Positions 35,091 through 44,371 of a stretch of DNA of 64,000 nucleotides are shown piece after piece; position 1 is the first letter of the stretch; every line of letters begins with the position of its first letter. The stretch spans positions 206,929 to 270,928 of the forward strand of contig JADJCH010000001.1 in NCBI GenBank assembly GCA_016703325.1, given 5' to 3'. Made by a program: the position numbers and the translations under genes. The DNA comes from Burkholderiales bacterium. Its GTDB lineage: Bacteria > Pseudomonadota > Gammaproteobacteria > Burkholderiales > Burkholderiaceae_C. Under the pieces are notes generated by a model. It ran no database searches. It was given only the letters and a program-made list of their open reading frames with translations, and was not told the DNA's origin.

Positions 35091-35687
35091 TCAGCTGCCG
35101 GAGCGCCAGACGGCCAGGAACAGCGCGATGGCCAGCAGCGTGCACCCCGCGGCCACGAAGTCGTCGAAGAGGATGCCGAAGCCGCCGCGCCAGCCACCGC
35201 CCTTGAAGCGCTGGTCGGCCCAACGCACCGGACCGGGTTTGGCTGCGTCGAAGTAGCGGAACAGCCCGAAGGCGAACCATTGCAGCAGGGCGTGACCGGA
35301 GCGGTCCTCGGGCAGCACGATCCACAGCACCAGCCAGATCGCCAGCACCTCGTCCCAGACGATGGCACCGGGATCGTCGATGCCGGCATGCCGGGCGGTG
35401 ACGGTGCAGGCCCACCAGCCCACGAAAAAACCGACGATCAGCAGCAGGCCCCAGCCCGGCGGGCCGAACCAGCGGCTGACCAGCGGATCCAGCGCAAGGA
35501 AGGTCAGCCAGCCCCACAGCGAGCCCACCGTACCGGGTGCCCAGGGGCTGAGCCCGCTGCCGAAACCCAGCGCCACCCAGTGGGCCGGATGCTCCAGCAT
35601 GAAGCGCAGGTTGATGCGCCGGGGCGGCCGGCGTGCAGGATCGGCCTCGCTCTGAGCCGTCGGGATCGGATCGAGCTGCATGTTCAT
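35091..35687 (-). CDS. pgpA: Phosphatidylglycerophosphatase A
   Basis: 198 aa. The family motif GFGSGLSPWAPGTVGSLWGW is near residue 45. VWDEVLAIWL carries the metal-binding Asp-Glu, and membrane helices follow to LLAIALFLAVW. It dephosphorylates phosphatidylglycerol phosphate in the inner membrane. Its start overlaps the thiL stop by 4 bp (35684-35687), so the two are translationally coupled. A second Met (codon 3) could also start it. Confidence 0.92.
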   Translation of the reverse strand: MNMQLDPIPTAQSEADPARRPPRRINLRFMLEHPAHWVALGFGSGLSPWAPGTVGSLWGWLTFLALDPLVSRWFGPPGWGLLLIVGFFVGWWACTVTARHAGIDDPGAIVWDEVLAIWLVLWIVLPEDRSGHALLQWFAFGLFRYFDAAKPGPVRWADQRFKGGGWRGGFGILFDDFVAAGCTLLAIALFLAVWRSGS

Positions 35688-36709
35688 GTCTTGAAGTGGT
35701 CGAAAGCCTGGCCCTGCAGCGCGATTGGCCGTGACTGGGCATCCAGCAGCTGAACGCCGGGCGTCTGGACGATCTGGCCGATGCGGGCCACCGCCACGCC
35801 GGCGCCCTGTGCAGCGCGTTCGACGGCGACGCGCTGCGCAGATGCTGCCGTGAACAGCAGCTCGTAGTCATCGCCGCCAAACAGCAGGCACTCACGCTGC
35901 ATCGCTGCGGGCTGGTGGTTCAGGATGGGGCTGCGCGGCAGGGCCTCGTCCTGCAACCAGGCGCCCAGGGCCTGCGGACCGTCGCCGCTGGTGCCCGCTT
36001 CACCGCCGGCGTGGAAGGCTGCGCCGGAGCGGCGCAGCACATGCCGCAGGTCGCCGAGCAGGCCGTCCGACAGATCGATGGCAGCGCTGGCGATGCCACG
36101 CAGCGCCAGGCCCAACGCCACCCGCGGCTGCGGCAGCTCCATCGCCAGCCGCACCCGGTCGAACTGCTCGCCGGGAAGAACCAGGTTGCCGCGGAACACT
36201 TCCAGCGCCAGGCGGGCGTCGCCGATGCCGCCCCCGATGGCATGGCTGACCCACAGGTCATCGCCCGGCCGGGCGCCGTGGCGCAGCAGGGCCTGGCCGG
36301 TGGGCACCTCGCCGAACACGGTGATGCACAGGTTGAGCGGCCCGGCGGTGGTGTCGCCGCCGACCAGTTCGATGTCGTGCTGCTCTGCCAGCGTGTGCAG
36401 GCCGCAGGCCAGGCCGGCGAGGAAGGGCTCGTCCACCCGGGGCATCGAGATCGCCAGCGTGCAAGCCAGCGGTTCGGCACCGCAGGCGGCCAGGTCGGAG
36501 AGGTTGACCGCCAGCGCCTTGTGGCCCAGCCGCTCAGGGGCGACGGTGGACAGGAAGTGGCGCCCCTCCACCAGCATGTCGGAAGACACCGCCAGCTGCA
36601 TGCCCGGCCGCGGCGCCAGCAACGCGCAGTCGTCGCCGATGCCCAGCGGGCTGCGCCGCACCGGGCGGCGGAAGTAGCGGTCGATCAGTTCAAATTCACC
36701 CAGGGCCAT
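35684..36709 (-). CDS. thiL: Thiamine-monophosphate kinase
   Basis: 341 aa PurM-like fold. The start region is GEFELIDRYF, with GIGDDCALL for ATP/metal binding. LVEGRHF, AVNLSDLAACGAEP and LVGGDTTAGPLNL continue the fold, and AIDLSDGLLGDL and FGGDDYELLFTA complete the active site. It makes thiamine diphosphate from thiamine monophosphate with ATP. The minus strand reads GATAAT nine nt before the ATG and no Shine-Dalgarno is visible. Confidence 0.95.
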   Translation of the reverse strand: MALGEFELIDRYFRRPVRRSPLGIGDDCALLAPRPGMQLAVSSDMLVEGRHFLSTVAPERLGHKALAVNLSDLAACGAEPLACTLAISMPRVDEPFLAGLACGLHTLAEQHDIELVGGDTTAGPLNLCITVFGEVPTGQALLRHGARPGDDLWVSHAIGGGIGDARLALEVFRGNLVLPGEQFDRVRLAMELPQPRVALGLALRGIASAAIDLSDGLLGDLRHVLRRSGAAFHAGGEAGTSGDGPQALGAWLQDEALPRSPILNHQPAAMQRECLLFGGDDYELLFTAASAQRVAVERAAQGAGVAVARIGQIVQTPGVQLLDAQSRPIALQGQAFDHFKT

Positions 36710-36718
36710 CGTGGCCGG

Positions 36719-36724
36719 ATTATC
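36719..36724 (-). promoter_or_regulatory. -10 box close to the thiL start
   Basis: The minus strand reads GATAAT, 9 nt before the thiL ATG (36709). The mRNA would have a leader of only 2-3 nt. Confidence 0.4.
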
Positions 36725-36764
36725 CAGGCCGGCCGCGGCATCCGTTGCCGGCTGGCGTCCGGCC

Positions 36765-37412
36765 TCACTGCACGCCGTGTTCGCGCAGGATGTTGGCCAG
36801 TTCCACCGCGGAGCGCACCGCCATCTTGTCGAACACCCGGGCGCGGTGCACTTCCACGGTGCGCACGCTGATGTCCAGCTCGTCGGCGATCAGCTTGTTG
36901 GCACGGCCCGCGATCACCAGGCGCATCACCTCGCGTTCCCGTTCGGTGAGTTCGTCCAGCAAGGCCAGCAGGCGGGTGCGCTGGCGCGCCTCGTCCTGTA
37001 CCGCCGCGCTGCGCTGCAGTGCTTCGATCACCCGATCCACCAGTGCGTTGTCGGAGAAGGGCTTCTCGACAAAGTCGAAGGCGCCGCGTTTGACCGCCGC
37101 CACGGCCGTGGCCACATCGGCGTGACCGGTCAGGAAGATCACCTGCAGCGGCCCCACCCACTGCCGCTCCAGCAGATGTTCAAACAGCGCCATGCCGTTC
37201 ATGCCGGGCATGCGCATGTCCAGCAGCAGGCAGGCCGGCCCGTCCAGCTTGATGCGGCCGGACTGAAGAGCCGCCCAGAAGGCGTCCGCAGTCGGGTGCT
37301 GTTCGGGCAGCAGGCGCCTCGACCGCAGCAGCCAGGCCAGCGCATCTCGCACCACGTCCTCGTCGTCGACCACATGGACCGTGCCGGTGGCGTGGGCGGA
37401 TGCTGGAGTCAT
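36765..37412 (-). CDS. FixJ/DctR-type response regulator
   Basis: 215 aa. The receiver domain holds HVVDDEDVVRDALAWLL, the phospho-acceptor Asp in CLLLDMRMPGMNG, Thr in FLTGHADV and Lys in VEKPFSD. The LuxR-type helix-turn-helix follows: LTEREREVMRLVIAGRANKL, then DISVRTVEVHRARVFDKM. Its start overlaps the sensor kinase stop (ATGA, 37409-37412). It probably activates genes of C4-dicarboxylate metabolism, judged from the kinase type and the maeB gene on the far side. Confidence 0.92.
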   Translation of the reverse strand: MTPASAHATGTVHVVDDEDVVRDALAWLLRSRRLLPEQHPTADAFWAALQSGRIKLDGPACLLLDMRMPGMNGMALFEHLLERQWVGPLQVIFLTGHADVATAVAAVKRGAFDFVEKPFSDNALVDRVIEALQRSAAVQDEARQRTRLLALLDELTEREREVMRLVIAGRANKLIADELDISVRTVEVHRARVFDKMAVRSAVELANILREHGVQ

Positions 37413-39547
37413 GGGGATGGTGGAGGAGGCGGGGTGGGGCCGTGGTCCGGGCCGGGATCGGCGCCCGCAGGGGCACCGGAACTGCTGCGGGATTCTGCCG
37501 CCGGCAGGGTAAACCGGAAGGTGCAGCCCCGTACCCCGGGGTTGCCGTGAAAGTCCAGTGCGCCGCCGTGCTGCTCCACCACGGTGCGGCACATCGCCAG
37601 GCCGATGCCCATGCCCTCGGGTTTGGTGGTGAAGAAGGGTGTGAACAGCCGCTCGCCCACATGTTGCGCGATGCCGGTGCCGTGGTCGGTGACGCAGCAC
37701 TCCACCCAGCGGGCATCCACCGGTCGCACACGGACCGTGAGCAGCCGGTCGGCCGGGGCGATCGAGTCATCTTCCATCGCCTGGATGCCGTTGCGTGCGA
37801 GGTTCAGCAGCACCTGTTCCACCATGGTGCGGTCACAGCTGACCCGGGGCATGGGTTTGGGCAGATCCAGCTCCACCCGGATGTGGCTGCGCCGTGCCGC
37901 CAGGCGGATCAGGGGCAGCACCGCCTCGATCAGCTCGTCGGCGCGCATCGACTCGCGCAGCCGCTCGCGGCGCCGCACGAACTGGTGCACGCTGCGGATC
38001 ACACGGCCGGCCCGGTCGGCCTGTTCGGCGATGCGGGTGGTGGCCTGGCGCACCATCAGCTGGGTGTCCAGATCGGCGGGTGCTTGATCCTCACCGGCCG
38101 GCAGCAGGTTGAGCGAGCCGCTGGCGTAGCTGGCGATGGCCGCCAGCGGCTGGTTGAGCTCATGGCTGAGCAGCGTGGCCATCTCCCCCATCGTTGCCAG
38201 GCGGGCTGCGGCCTGCAGCTTTTCCTGCTGCTGGCGCGACAGTTCCTCGATGCGGCGCTGCGGCCCCATGTCCAGCACCGAACTCATCCAACCGGCGTGG
38301 CGACCGCGGCCATCGACCAGCGGCGCTTCGAAGATCAGCACCGGAAAGCGCTCCCCGTTGCGGCGCATGAACACGGTTTCATGGCCTTCCCGGGGGGGGG
38401 CTGAGGCGCCCGAGAGCCGGCCGGCCTGGCGCTGGGTGTAGGTCTCGGCCATCTCCGGCGGCCAGTAGAGGGGCTGTTCGGCGGCCAGCAGCTCTTCGGC
38501 GGTGAACCCGACCATGTTGCAGAACGCGGCGTTGACATAGGTGATGCGACCCTGCAGATCCCTGGCACGCAGCCCGGTGACGAGGGAGTCCTCCATGGCC
38601 TTGCGCAGTGCGAAGGCCGCTGCCAGGCCCTGCTCGGCCGCCGAACGGCGCTTCATGTCGTAGCCCAGCAGCAGCAGCACCGCCGACAGCGCCACGCCCA
38701 GGCCGATCACCAGCGCCGTGGTGAGGTTGGCGATCCAGCTGGGAGCCTCCGTGGTGCTGTCCAGCCGCAGCGGCAGGGTGAAACCGGCCAGGTCCACCAG
38801 CCGTTCGGAGGTGTAGACCCCAGCTCCGCGGCGTGCGCCGGCCCGGGCCAGGCGGGTGCCGTCGGCTTCGATCAACAGCACTTCGTGGCGGCGCAGCAGG
38901 TCTGCCGGCAACGCCTGTTCCAGCAGGTCGCGCAGGGCGACGGTGGCGACCACCAGTTCCGTGTCCCGGCCTTCGGTCTGGTTGGGCAGGCACAGGTCCA
39001 CCACCTCCATGCCCAGCCCGCCGCGGGTGGGCACAAAGTAGGTGCGCGAGAACGCTGGTGAGGCGTAACGCAGTGCGGTGGCGCAGGCGGTTTCCGCGTC
39101 CAGCAACATGGCTTCCCGCGGGATGGCACCGAACTGCGCCGGGTGGTGGGCGGAGACCACGGTGCGTCGCAGCGCAAACCTCTCGTCGCGCAACTCCAGG
39201 CGCAGCAGCTCCCGGCGCTGCTGCAGCTGGGCTGCCGCAGATTCGGTCCAGCGTGATCCCTGTGCATCCACCCACAGCAGCTGCTGCAGGGCCTGGATGT
39301 CGTCGGCCAGGCGCTGGCGGATGTCGGCGGCAGCGCTCGCCGCCGTCTGATCCACGGCTTCCTGGACGCGGGCGTTCTCCAGTCGCCAGGTCAGCCAAAG
39401 CAGGGCCGCCTGTGCACTGATGAGCAGCGCAATCAGCGCCGACCACAGCACCACCCGGCGCAGGCGGCTGGGCGGTGCGGGCGGCTGCAGCCCTCCCCAG
39501 CGGTTTCCCGGGGGATCGGTGCTGACATCGTTGGGGGCGCCGGGCAT
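37409..39547 (-). CDS. DctS-like sensor histidine kinase
   Basis: 712 aa. There are two membrane helices (VVLWSALIALLISAQAALLW and TTALVIGLGVALSAVLLLLG) around a periplasmic sensing domain of about 240 residues. A PAS domain follows (GRITYVNAAFCNMVGFTAEE). The HisKA box is LLSHELNQPLAAIASY and the ATPase motifs are LLNLARNGIQAM, DHGTGIA and GMGIGLAM. The domain layout fits the DctS/FixL group, which work with FixJ-type regulators. The ligand is not proven. The ATG at 39547 is preceded by a minus-strand GATACT at 7 nt; longer in-frame upstream codons run into the maeB promoter region. Confidence 0.9.
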   Translation of the reverse strand: MPGAPNDVSTDPPGNRWGGLQPPAPPSRLRRVVLWSALIALLISAQAALLWLTWRLENARVQEAVDQTAASAAADIRQRLADDIQALQQLLWVDAQGSRWTESAAAQLQQRRELLRLELRDERFALRRTVVSAHHPAQFGAIPREAMLLDAETACATALRYASPAFSRTYFVPTRGGLGMEVVDLCLPNQTEGRDTELVVATVALRDLLEQALPADLLRRHEVLLIEADGTRLARAGARRGAGVYTSERLVDLAGFTLPLRLDSTTEAPSWIANLTTALVIGLGVALSAVLLLLGYDMKRRSAAEQGLAAAFALRKAMEDSLVTGLRARDLQGRITYVNAAFCNMVGFTAEELLAAEQPLYWPPEMAETYTQRQAGRLSGASAPPREGHETVFMRRNGERFPVLIFEAPLVDGRGRHAGWMSSVLDMGPQRRIEELSRQQQEKLQAAARLATMGEMATLLSHELNQPLAAIASYASGSLNLLPAGEDQAPADLDTQLMVRQATTRIAEQADRAGRVIRSVHQFVRRRERLRESMRADELIEAVLPLIRLAARRSHIRVELDLPKPMPRVSCDRTMVEQVLLNLARNGIQAMEDDSIAPADRLLTVRVRPVDARWVECCVTDHGTGIAQHVGERLFTPFFTTKPEGMGIGLAMCRTVVEQHGGALDFHGNPGVRGCTFRFTLPAAESRSSSGAPAGADPGPDHGPTPPPPPSP

Positions 39548-39554
39548 CGACACG

Positions 39555-39560
39555 AGTATC
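39555..39560 (-). promoter_or_regulatory. -10 box for a predicted leaderless kinase mRNA
   Basis: The minus strand reads GATACT, 7 nt before ATG 39547, with no Shine-Dalgarno. It lies in the 235-bp divergent region that also holds TAGAAT (39704-39709) for maeB. Confidence 0.4.
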
Positions 39561-39782
39561 CGCAGCGCCGCCGTGGAGATGACTACGCAGTTCTGCGCAT
39601 GTGCCATGGGCTGCCTCGCGCGATGATGGCGGCCCATGCGCGCGCTGCATCGCTGCATGCGGTATGGGGTTGGACTGGGTGGGCAGGATGCCCGGTCGAT
39701 TCCTAGAATTGCGGCCCCCCCCAGCGCCCAGCGTTGCCTTCCCAACCCCCTTCGTCGCGTGCAGTCCCGCACGCCAGCCGCC

Positions 39783-42083
39783 ATGACCACCGAACAGGAA
39801 AAGCGCGCCGAGCTGCGCCGTGCCGCCCTCGAGTACCACGAGTTCCCGACCCCCGGCAAGATTGCCATCGCGGCCACCAAGCAGTTGGTCAACCAGCGCG
39901 ATCTGGCGTTGGCCTACTCGCCCGGGGTGGCGGCCGCGTGTGAGGAGATCGTGGCCGACCCGGCCAATGCCTTTCGCTACACCAGCCGCGGCAACCTCGT
40001 GGCGGTGGTCACCAACGGCACCGCCGTGCTGGGCCTGGGCGACATCGGCCCGCTGGCGTCCAAGCCGGTGATGGAAGGCAAGGGGGTGCTGTTCAAGAAG
40101 TTCGCCGGCATCGACGTCTTCGACCTGGAGATCAACGAGAAGAACCTCGATCGGCTGGTGGACATCATCGCCGCGCTGGAGCCCACCTTCGGCGGCGTGA
40201 ACCTGGAGGACATCAAGGCGCCGGACTGCTTCTACGTCGAGCGCAAGCTGCGCGAGCGCATGAAGATCCCCGTCTTCCACGACGATCAGCACGGCACCGC
40301 CATCGTGGTGGGCGCTGCGCTGCTGAATGCACTGAAGGTGGTGGGCAAGAAGATCGATGAGGTCAAACTGGTGACCTCCGGTGCCGGAGCGGCCGCGCTG
40401 GCCTGCCTGCAGCTGCTGGTCAAGCTGGGGGTGCCTCGCCGCAACATCTTCGTCACCGACCTGGCCGGGGTGGTCTACGAGGGACGGGTGGAGCTGATGG
40501 ACCCCGACAAGGCCGAGTTTGCACAGAAGACCGAGCAGCGCAGCCTGCGCGAGGCGATCGCCGGAGCGGACGTCTTCCTGGGCCTGTCGGCCGGAGGGGT
40601 GCTGAAGGCGGACATGGTGGCGACGATGGCCGCCCACCCGATCATCTTCGCGCTGGCCAACCCGACGCCGGAAATCCTGCCGGAGGAGGTCAAGGCGGTG
40701 CGCGACGACGCCATCATGGCCACCGGCCGCAGCGACTACCCGAACCAGGTCAACAACGTCCTGTGTTTCCCCTACATCTTCCGCGGGGCGCTGGACTGCG
40801 GGGCCACCACCATCACCGACGAGATGGAGATCGCCGCGGTGCACGCCATCGCCGAGCTGGCGCAGGCCGAGCAGAACGACGTGGTGGCCGCGGCGTATGC
40901 CGGAGTGACACTGAGTTTCGGGCCGGAGTACCTGATCCCGAAGCCGTTTGACCCGCGCCTGATGATCCAGATCGCACCGGCGGTGGCGGCGGCGGCGGTG
41001 CGCTCCGGCGTGGCCACCCGCCCTGTCACCGACATGGACGCCTACCGCGAGAAGCTGCGCGCCTTCGTCTACGCCTCCGGTTCGATGATGAAGTCGATCT
41101 ATGCGGTGGCGAAGAAGGCCAAGGCGCGCCGCATCGCCTATGCCGAAGGCGAGGACCGTCGCGTGCTGCGCGCCGTTCAGGTGGTGGTGGACGAGGGTCT
41201 GGCGCATCCGGTGCTGCTGGGGCGGCGGCACATCATCGAGCAGCGCATCGACAAGCTCGGACTGCGCATGCAGGTAGGCCGCGACATCGAGGTCATCAGC
41301 ATCGAGGACGATCCGCGTTACCGCGAGTTCTGGCCGCTGTACCACCAGAAGATGGAACGCAAGGGCGTGACCGAGCAGCTTGCCAAGATCGAGATGCGCC
41401 GGCGCATGACGCTGGTGGCGTCGATGCTGCTGGAGCATGGCCATGTGGACGGCATGATCTGCGGCACCTGGAGCTCCACCGCCTACCACCTGCAGTACGT
41501 CGATCAGGTGATCGGTCGTCGCCCCGGGCTGAGCACCTATGCCTGCATGAACGGTCTGGTGCTGCCGGGGCGCCAGGTCTTCCTGGTGGACACCCACGTC
41601 AACTACGACCCCAGCGCGGAGCAGCTCTGCGAGATCACCATCCTGGCGGCCGAAGAGATGCTGCGCTTTGGCATCCAGCCCAAGGTGGCGCTGCTGTCGC
41701 ACTCCAACTTCGGCTCCAGCAACCAACCCTCGGCAGTGAAGATGCGCGACGCGCTGGCGCTGCTGAAGGACAAGGCGCCCTGGCTGATGGTGGATGGAGA
41801 GATGCACGGGGATGCCGCGCTGGACCCGGCCTACCGGTCCGAGCTGATGCCGCGTTGCGCACTGCAGGGTGAGGCCAACCTGCTGGTGTTGCCGAACATC
41901 GACGCGGCCAACATCAGCTACAACCTGCTGAAAACCGCGGCCGGTGGCGGCATCGCCATCGGTCCGATCCTGCTCGGGGCGGCCAAACCGGTGCATGTGC
42001 TGACGCCGTCGGCCACCGTGCGGCGGGTGGTGAACATGACGGCACTCACCGTTGCGGATGCCAATGCGCATCGCTCGCACTGA
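39783..42083 (+). CDS. maeB: NADP-dependent malic enzyme with phosphotransacetylase-like domain
   Basis: 766 aa. The malic-enzyme part (residues 1-~430) has [23 protein letters not shown] and [17 protein letters not shown] for NADP binding. The C-terminal part (~430-766) is phosphotransacetylase-like ([20 protein letters not shown], and [20 protein letters not shown]), the normal MaeB architecture in which it has a regulatory role. It converts malate to pyruvate, CO2 and NADPH. The ATG at 39783 has no clear Shine-Dalgarno. It diverges from the DctS-like pair. Confidence 0.95.
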   Translation: MTTEQEKRAELRRAALEYHEFPTPGKIAIAATKQLVNQRDLALAYSPGVAAACEEIVADPANAFRYTSRGNLVAVVTNGTAVLGLGDIGPLASKPVMEGKGVLFKKFAGIDVFDLEINEKNLDRLVDIIAALEPTFGGVNLEDIKAPDCFYVERKLRERMKIPVFHDDQHGTAIVVGAALLNALKVVGKKIDEVKLVTSGAGAAALACLQLLVKLGVPRRNIFVTDLAGVVYEGRVELMDPDKAEFAQKTEQRSLREAIAGADVFLGLSAGGVLKADMVATMAAHPIIFALANPTPEILPEEVKAVRDDAIMATGRSDYPNQVNNVLCFPYIFRGALDCGATTITDEMEIAAVHAIAELAQAEQNDVVAAAYAGVTLSFGPEYLIPKPFDPRLMIQIAPAVAAAAVRSGVATRPVTDMDAYREKLRAFVYASGSMMKSIYAVAKKAKARRIAYAEGEDRRVLRAVQVVVDEGLAHPVLLGRRHIIEQRIDKLGLRMQVGRDIEVISIEDDPRYREFWPLYHQKMERKGVTEQLAKIEMRRRMTLVASMLLEHGHVDGMICGTWSSTAYHLQYVDQVIGRRPGLSTYACMNGLVLPGRQVFLVDTHVNYDPSAEQLCEITILAAEEMLRFGIQPKVALLSHSNFGSSNQPSAVKMRDALALLKDKAPWLMVDGEMHGDAALDPAYRSELMPRCALQGEANLLVLPNIDAANISYNLLKTAAGGGIAIGPILLGAAKPVHVLTPSATVRRVVNMTALTVADANAHRSH

Positions 42084-42134
42084 TACCCAAGCGACCCAGG
42101 TGCGGTTTCACATGTGAGTGCCTACTCATGATCG

Positions 42135-42206
42135 GGCTTCTTGCTGCACTGCAAGAAGCCTGATGGCCAGCTGAAACGCCGCTTCAATTTCAGTTGAAGC
42201 GGCGTT
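42135..42206. terminator. Two tandem perfect hairpins downstream of maeB
   Basis: Hairpin 1 has a 10-bp stem (42135-42144 with 42151-42160) and loop TGCACT. Hairpin 2 has a 13-bp stem (42175-42187 with 42194-42206) and loop TTTCAG. Neither is followed by a long U-run on the plus strand; on the minus strand hairpin 2 is followed by TTTCAG. They may end maeB transcription or block readthrough. Confidence 0.55.
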
Positions 42207-42375
42207 CTCATTGGTAGTGTTCGCTTACTTCTTTGGATCTGAGGCCTTGCTGTTGTGCCTGAAATTTCAGCGATCACTTGAGCTTGAGGGCCCATTTCTG
42301 TACCATCTCGCCTTCAGGATTCAGGAGAAACCCGGAGTTGCCCGAGGTTGTAACCTGCGCAGGCGGTGAAGGGAC

Positions 42376-42819
42376 ATGACAAGTTCGCGTCCAATGGAAC
42401 GGTGGCTGAGGTCGTTGGCCCAGATGTGGATGTGGCATCGGTGGGGTGTTGTCGCTGCATGGATCTGGCTGGGTTGCAGCTTTTCGTTCCCGGCCGTTGC
42501 CAGGGAGCGATCGCCCACCGAGTCGGTCGATGCGGTCGCCCTGGCAGACCTGCCGGTCGAAGCCCGCGACACCCATCGACTGATCCTGCAAGGGGGACCT
42601 TTTCCCTACCCGAGGAAGGACGGCTCGGTGTTCGGGAACAGGGAGCGGCTGCTGCCGCGGCACCCCAGAGGTTACTACTTGGAATATACCGTCCCGACAC
42701 CAGGTTCCGGAGGCCGGGGTGCTCGACGCATCGTCTGCGGTGGGAACTTGCCGAAGGCCCCTGAAGTCTGTTACTACACCCGGGATCACTACGCGAGCTT
42801 CCGCCGCATCGCGTCATGA
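42376..42819 (+). CDS. Secreted barnase-like ribonuclease (N1/T1-type)
   Basis: 147 aa. A long signal peptide with a Trp-rich core (MWMWHRWGVVAAWIWLGCSF, then PAVA-R) precedes the small RNase domain: LPVEARDTHRLILQGGPFPY, then FGNRERLLPRHPRGYYLEYT, ending in CYYTRDHYASFRRI. The Glu in YYLEYT, Arg in GARRIVCGG and His in TRDHY match the catalytic Glu-Arg-His set of barnase/RNase Sa. It cleaves RNA, probably outside the cell or in the periplasm. Its stop overlaps the next ATG (ATGA), coupling it to its inhibitor. Confidence 0.88.
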   Translation: MTSSRPMERWLRSLAQMWMWHRWGVVAAWIWLGCSFSFPAVARERSPTESVDAVALADLPVEARDTHRLILQGGPFPYPRKDGSVFGNRERLLPRHPRGYYLEYTVPTPGSGGRGARRIVCGGNLPKAPEVCYYTRDHYASFRRIAS

Positions 42820-43274
42820 GCCTGGAGTCTCGAGTTCTGAATTCGAACAGGATTGAAAGCGACCCCCTAGGGATCACCATGTTATTGCATACCGTGAAAC
42901 CGAACATCGTGCAGTCGATCCGCGCGTTCCGCGTGGACGAGCTGATGTCGGCAGCCCAGGAGATGGGCCACCACTTCCTGTATGCCAATCTTTCCAAGGC
43001 ACAGACCAAACAGGATGTGCTGGAGGGGATTGCGCAGGCCTTCCTGTTCCCGAGCCACTTCGGCAAGAACATGGACGCGCTGTACGACTGCCTGACCGAC
43101 ATGGTCAACAAGGCAGGCGCACAACAGGGCTTCATCGTCGTGCTGGAGCAGCTGCCGGACAACCCACGCTTCGACCGGGAGCTGCGTGAGCAGCTGCTGG
43201 ACGTGTTCAGAGATGCCGCGGACTTCTGGGGGGAACGCAAGATACCCTTCAGATGCTTCTATTCTTTTCAGTAG
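42816..43274 (+). CDS. Barstar-family ribonuclease inhibitor
   Basis: 152 aa from the coupled ATG; an alternative ATG at 42879 (MLLHTVKPNIVQSIRAFRV) gives 131 aa, closer to typical family length. The barstar core is FLFPSHFGKNMDALYDCLTD, followed by GFIVVLEQLPDNPRFDRELR and FRDAADFWGERKIPFRCFYS. The Asp-rich helix after FGKN is expected to plug the RNase active site. It is cytoplasmic and protects the cell from the RNase encoded immediately upstream. Confidence 0.9.
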   Translation: MSLESRVLNSNRIESDPLGITMLLHTVKPNIVQSIRAFRVDELMSAAQEMGHHFLYANLSKAQTKQDVLEGIAQAFLFPSHFGKNMDALYDCLTDMVNKAGAQQGFIVVLEQLPDNPRFDRELREQLLDVFRDAADFWGERKIPFRCFYSFQ

Positions 43275-43441
43275 CCCGCTCCCAGGAACAAGGCCCAGGG
43301 GAGCGGGCAGATGGGGCCCAGATCGAAGCCGTGCCGGTGAAACCGGCACCGAAACCCAGCAAGAACGCTGCGCCTGCTTTTGCACCGCACATGCCGGTGA
43401 TGAGCAGTGCCTTCGATACCGCCGCTCTGGCCGCTGCCTGA
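43253..43441 (+). CDS. Possible small protein after barstar
   Basis: 62 aa open frame overlapping the barstar end by 22 bp and stopping 20 bp before a strong terminator. The second half (VPVKPAPKPSKNAAPAFAPH, then MPVMSSAFDTAALAAA) looks more protein-like than random, but I recognise no family and see no Shine-Dalgarno. It may be only 3' UTR; GCCGGT-GAA-ACCGGC inside it is also a hairpin. Confidence 0.25.
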   Translation: MLLFFSVARSQEQGPGERADGAQIEAVPVKPAPKPSKNAAPAFAPHMPVMSSAFDTAALAAA

Positions 43442-43461
43442 GCGCATCCGTCGGAGCAAAG

Positions 43462-43494
43462 GCAAGGGGCCCGCAGTGCGGGCCCTTTGCTTTT
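43462..43494 (+). terminator. Intrinsic terminator of the RNase-barstar unit
   Basis: A 13-bp stem with one mismatch (43462-43474 with 43478-43490) has loop AGT and is followed by TTTT. It lies between the barstar unit and the convergent rsmA. Confidence 0.88.
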
Positions 43495-43569
43495 GGAGGG
43501 GTCTTCGGGGCGGTCCGCCGATCTGACCCGCGCCACTCGGCCGGAGGGTCGGCGGCCTTGACGTGTCCT

Positions 43570-44340
43570 TCAGCCCGCACCGCCACAGGCCACGGCGAGC
43601 GCCACATACTCCACCACCGGCACCTCCTCAGCGCGGCGCTGCAGGTCGAAGGCGCTGTCCACCCGGCGTTCCTCCAACCAGCGCCCCAGACTGTGGCGCA
43701 GCAGCTTGCGCCGCTGTGAGAAGGCCACGGCCACCGTCTCTTCCAGCCGCCTCGGGTCGATGGCGGGGGGCTCCTGCAGCGGCAGCATGCGCACCACCGC
43801 GGAATCCACCTGAGGTGGCGGGTCGAAGGCCTCGGGCGGCACGTCGAGCACGTCTTCGATGTCGTAGCGCCACTGCAGCATCACCGACAGCCGACCGTAG
43901 TCCCGGCTGCAGGGAGCTGCCGCCATGCGGTCCACCACCTCCTTCTGCAGCATGAAGTGCTGGTCCTCGATGGCCTCCACCTGGCCAAGCAAGTGGAACA
44001 GGATCGGGCTGGAGATGTTGTAGGGCAGGTTGCCGACGACCCGCAGTTTGGCCCCGAGGCGGCCGGCCAGGGCGCGGAAGTCCACCTGCAGCACGTCGGA
44101 TTCGATCACGTCGAGCTCGGGGCGGCGGCGCAGCCGGGCCGCCAGGTCCCGATCCAGCTCGATCACCGACAGGCGTCCGCAGCGCGCCACCACCGGATCG
44201 GTGAGCGCCGCCAGGCCCGGCCCGATCTCGACCAGCGGTTCGCCGGGACGGGGGTCGATGCATCGCACGATGCCGTCGATCACGGCGCTGTCGGTCAGGA
44301 AGTGCTGGCCGAAGCGTTTGCGGGGCTGATGGTTCTTCAC
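43570..44340 (-). CDS. rsmA: 16S rRNA (adenine1518/1519-N6)-dimethyltransferase
   Basis: 256 aa. The family opening is [20 protein letters not shown] motif I is [11 protein letters not shown], and acidic motifs are IELDRDLA and ESDVLQVDF. Catalytic motif IV is [12 protein letters not shown]. It dimethylates two adjacent adenines in helix 45 of 16S rRNA. The GTG at 44340 was chosen since it gives the standard N-terminus and leaves a 31-bp gap to surA; an upstream ATG would overlap surA. It belongs to the lptD-surA-rsmA unit, as in many proteobacteria. Confidence 0.92.
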   Translation of the reverse strand: MKNHQPRKRFGQHFLTDSAVIDGIVRCIDPRPGEPLVEIGPGLAALTDPVVARCGRLSVIELDRDLAARLRRRPELDVIESDVLQVDFRALAGRLGAKLRVVGNLPYNISSPILFHLLGQVEAIEDQHFMLQKEVVDRMAAAPCSRDYGRLSVMLQWRYDIEDVLDVPPEAFDPPPQVDSAVVRMLPLQEPPAIDPRRLEETVAVAFSQRRKLLRHSLGRWLEERRVDSAFDLQRRAEEVPVVEYVALAVACGGAG

Positions 44341-44371
44341 GGTGGAGGGCACTCCTGCGGGGCTCAGTCGC

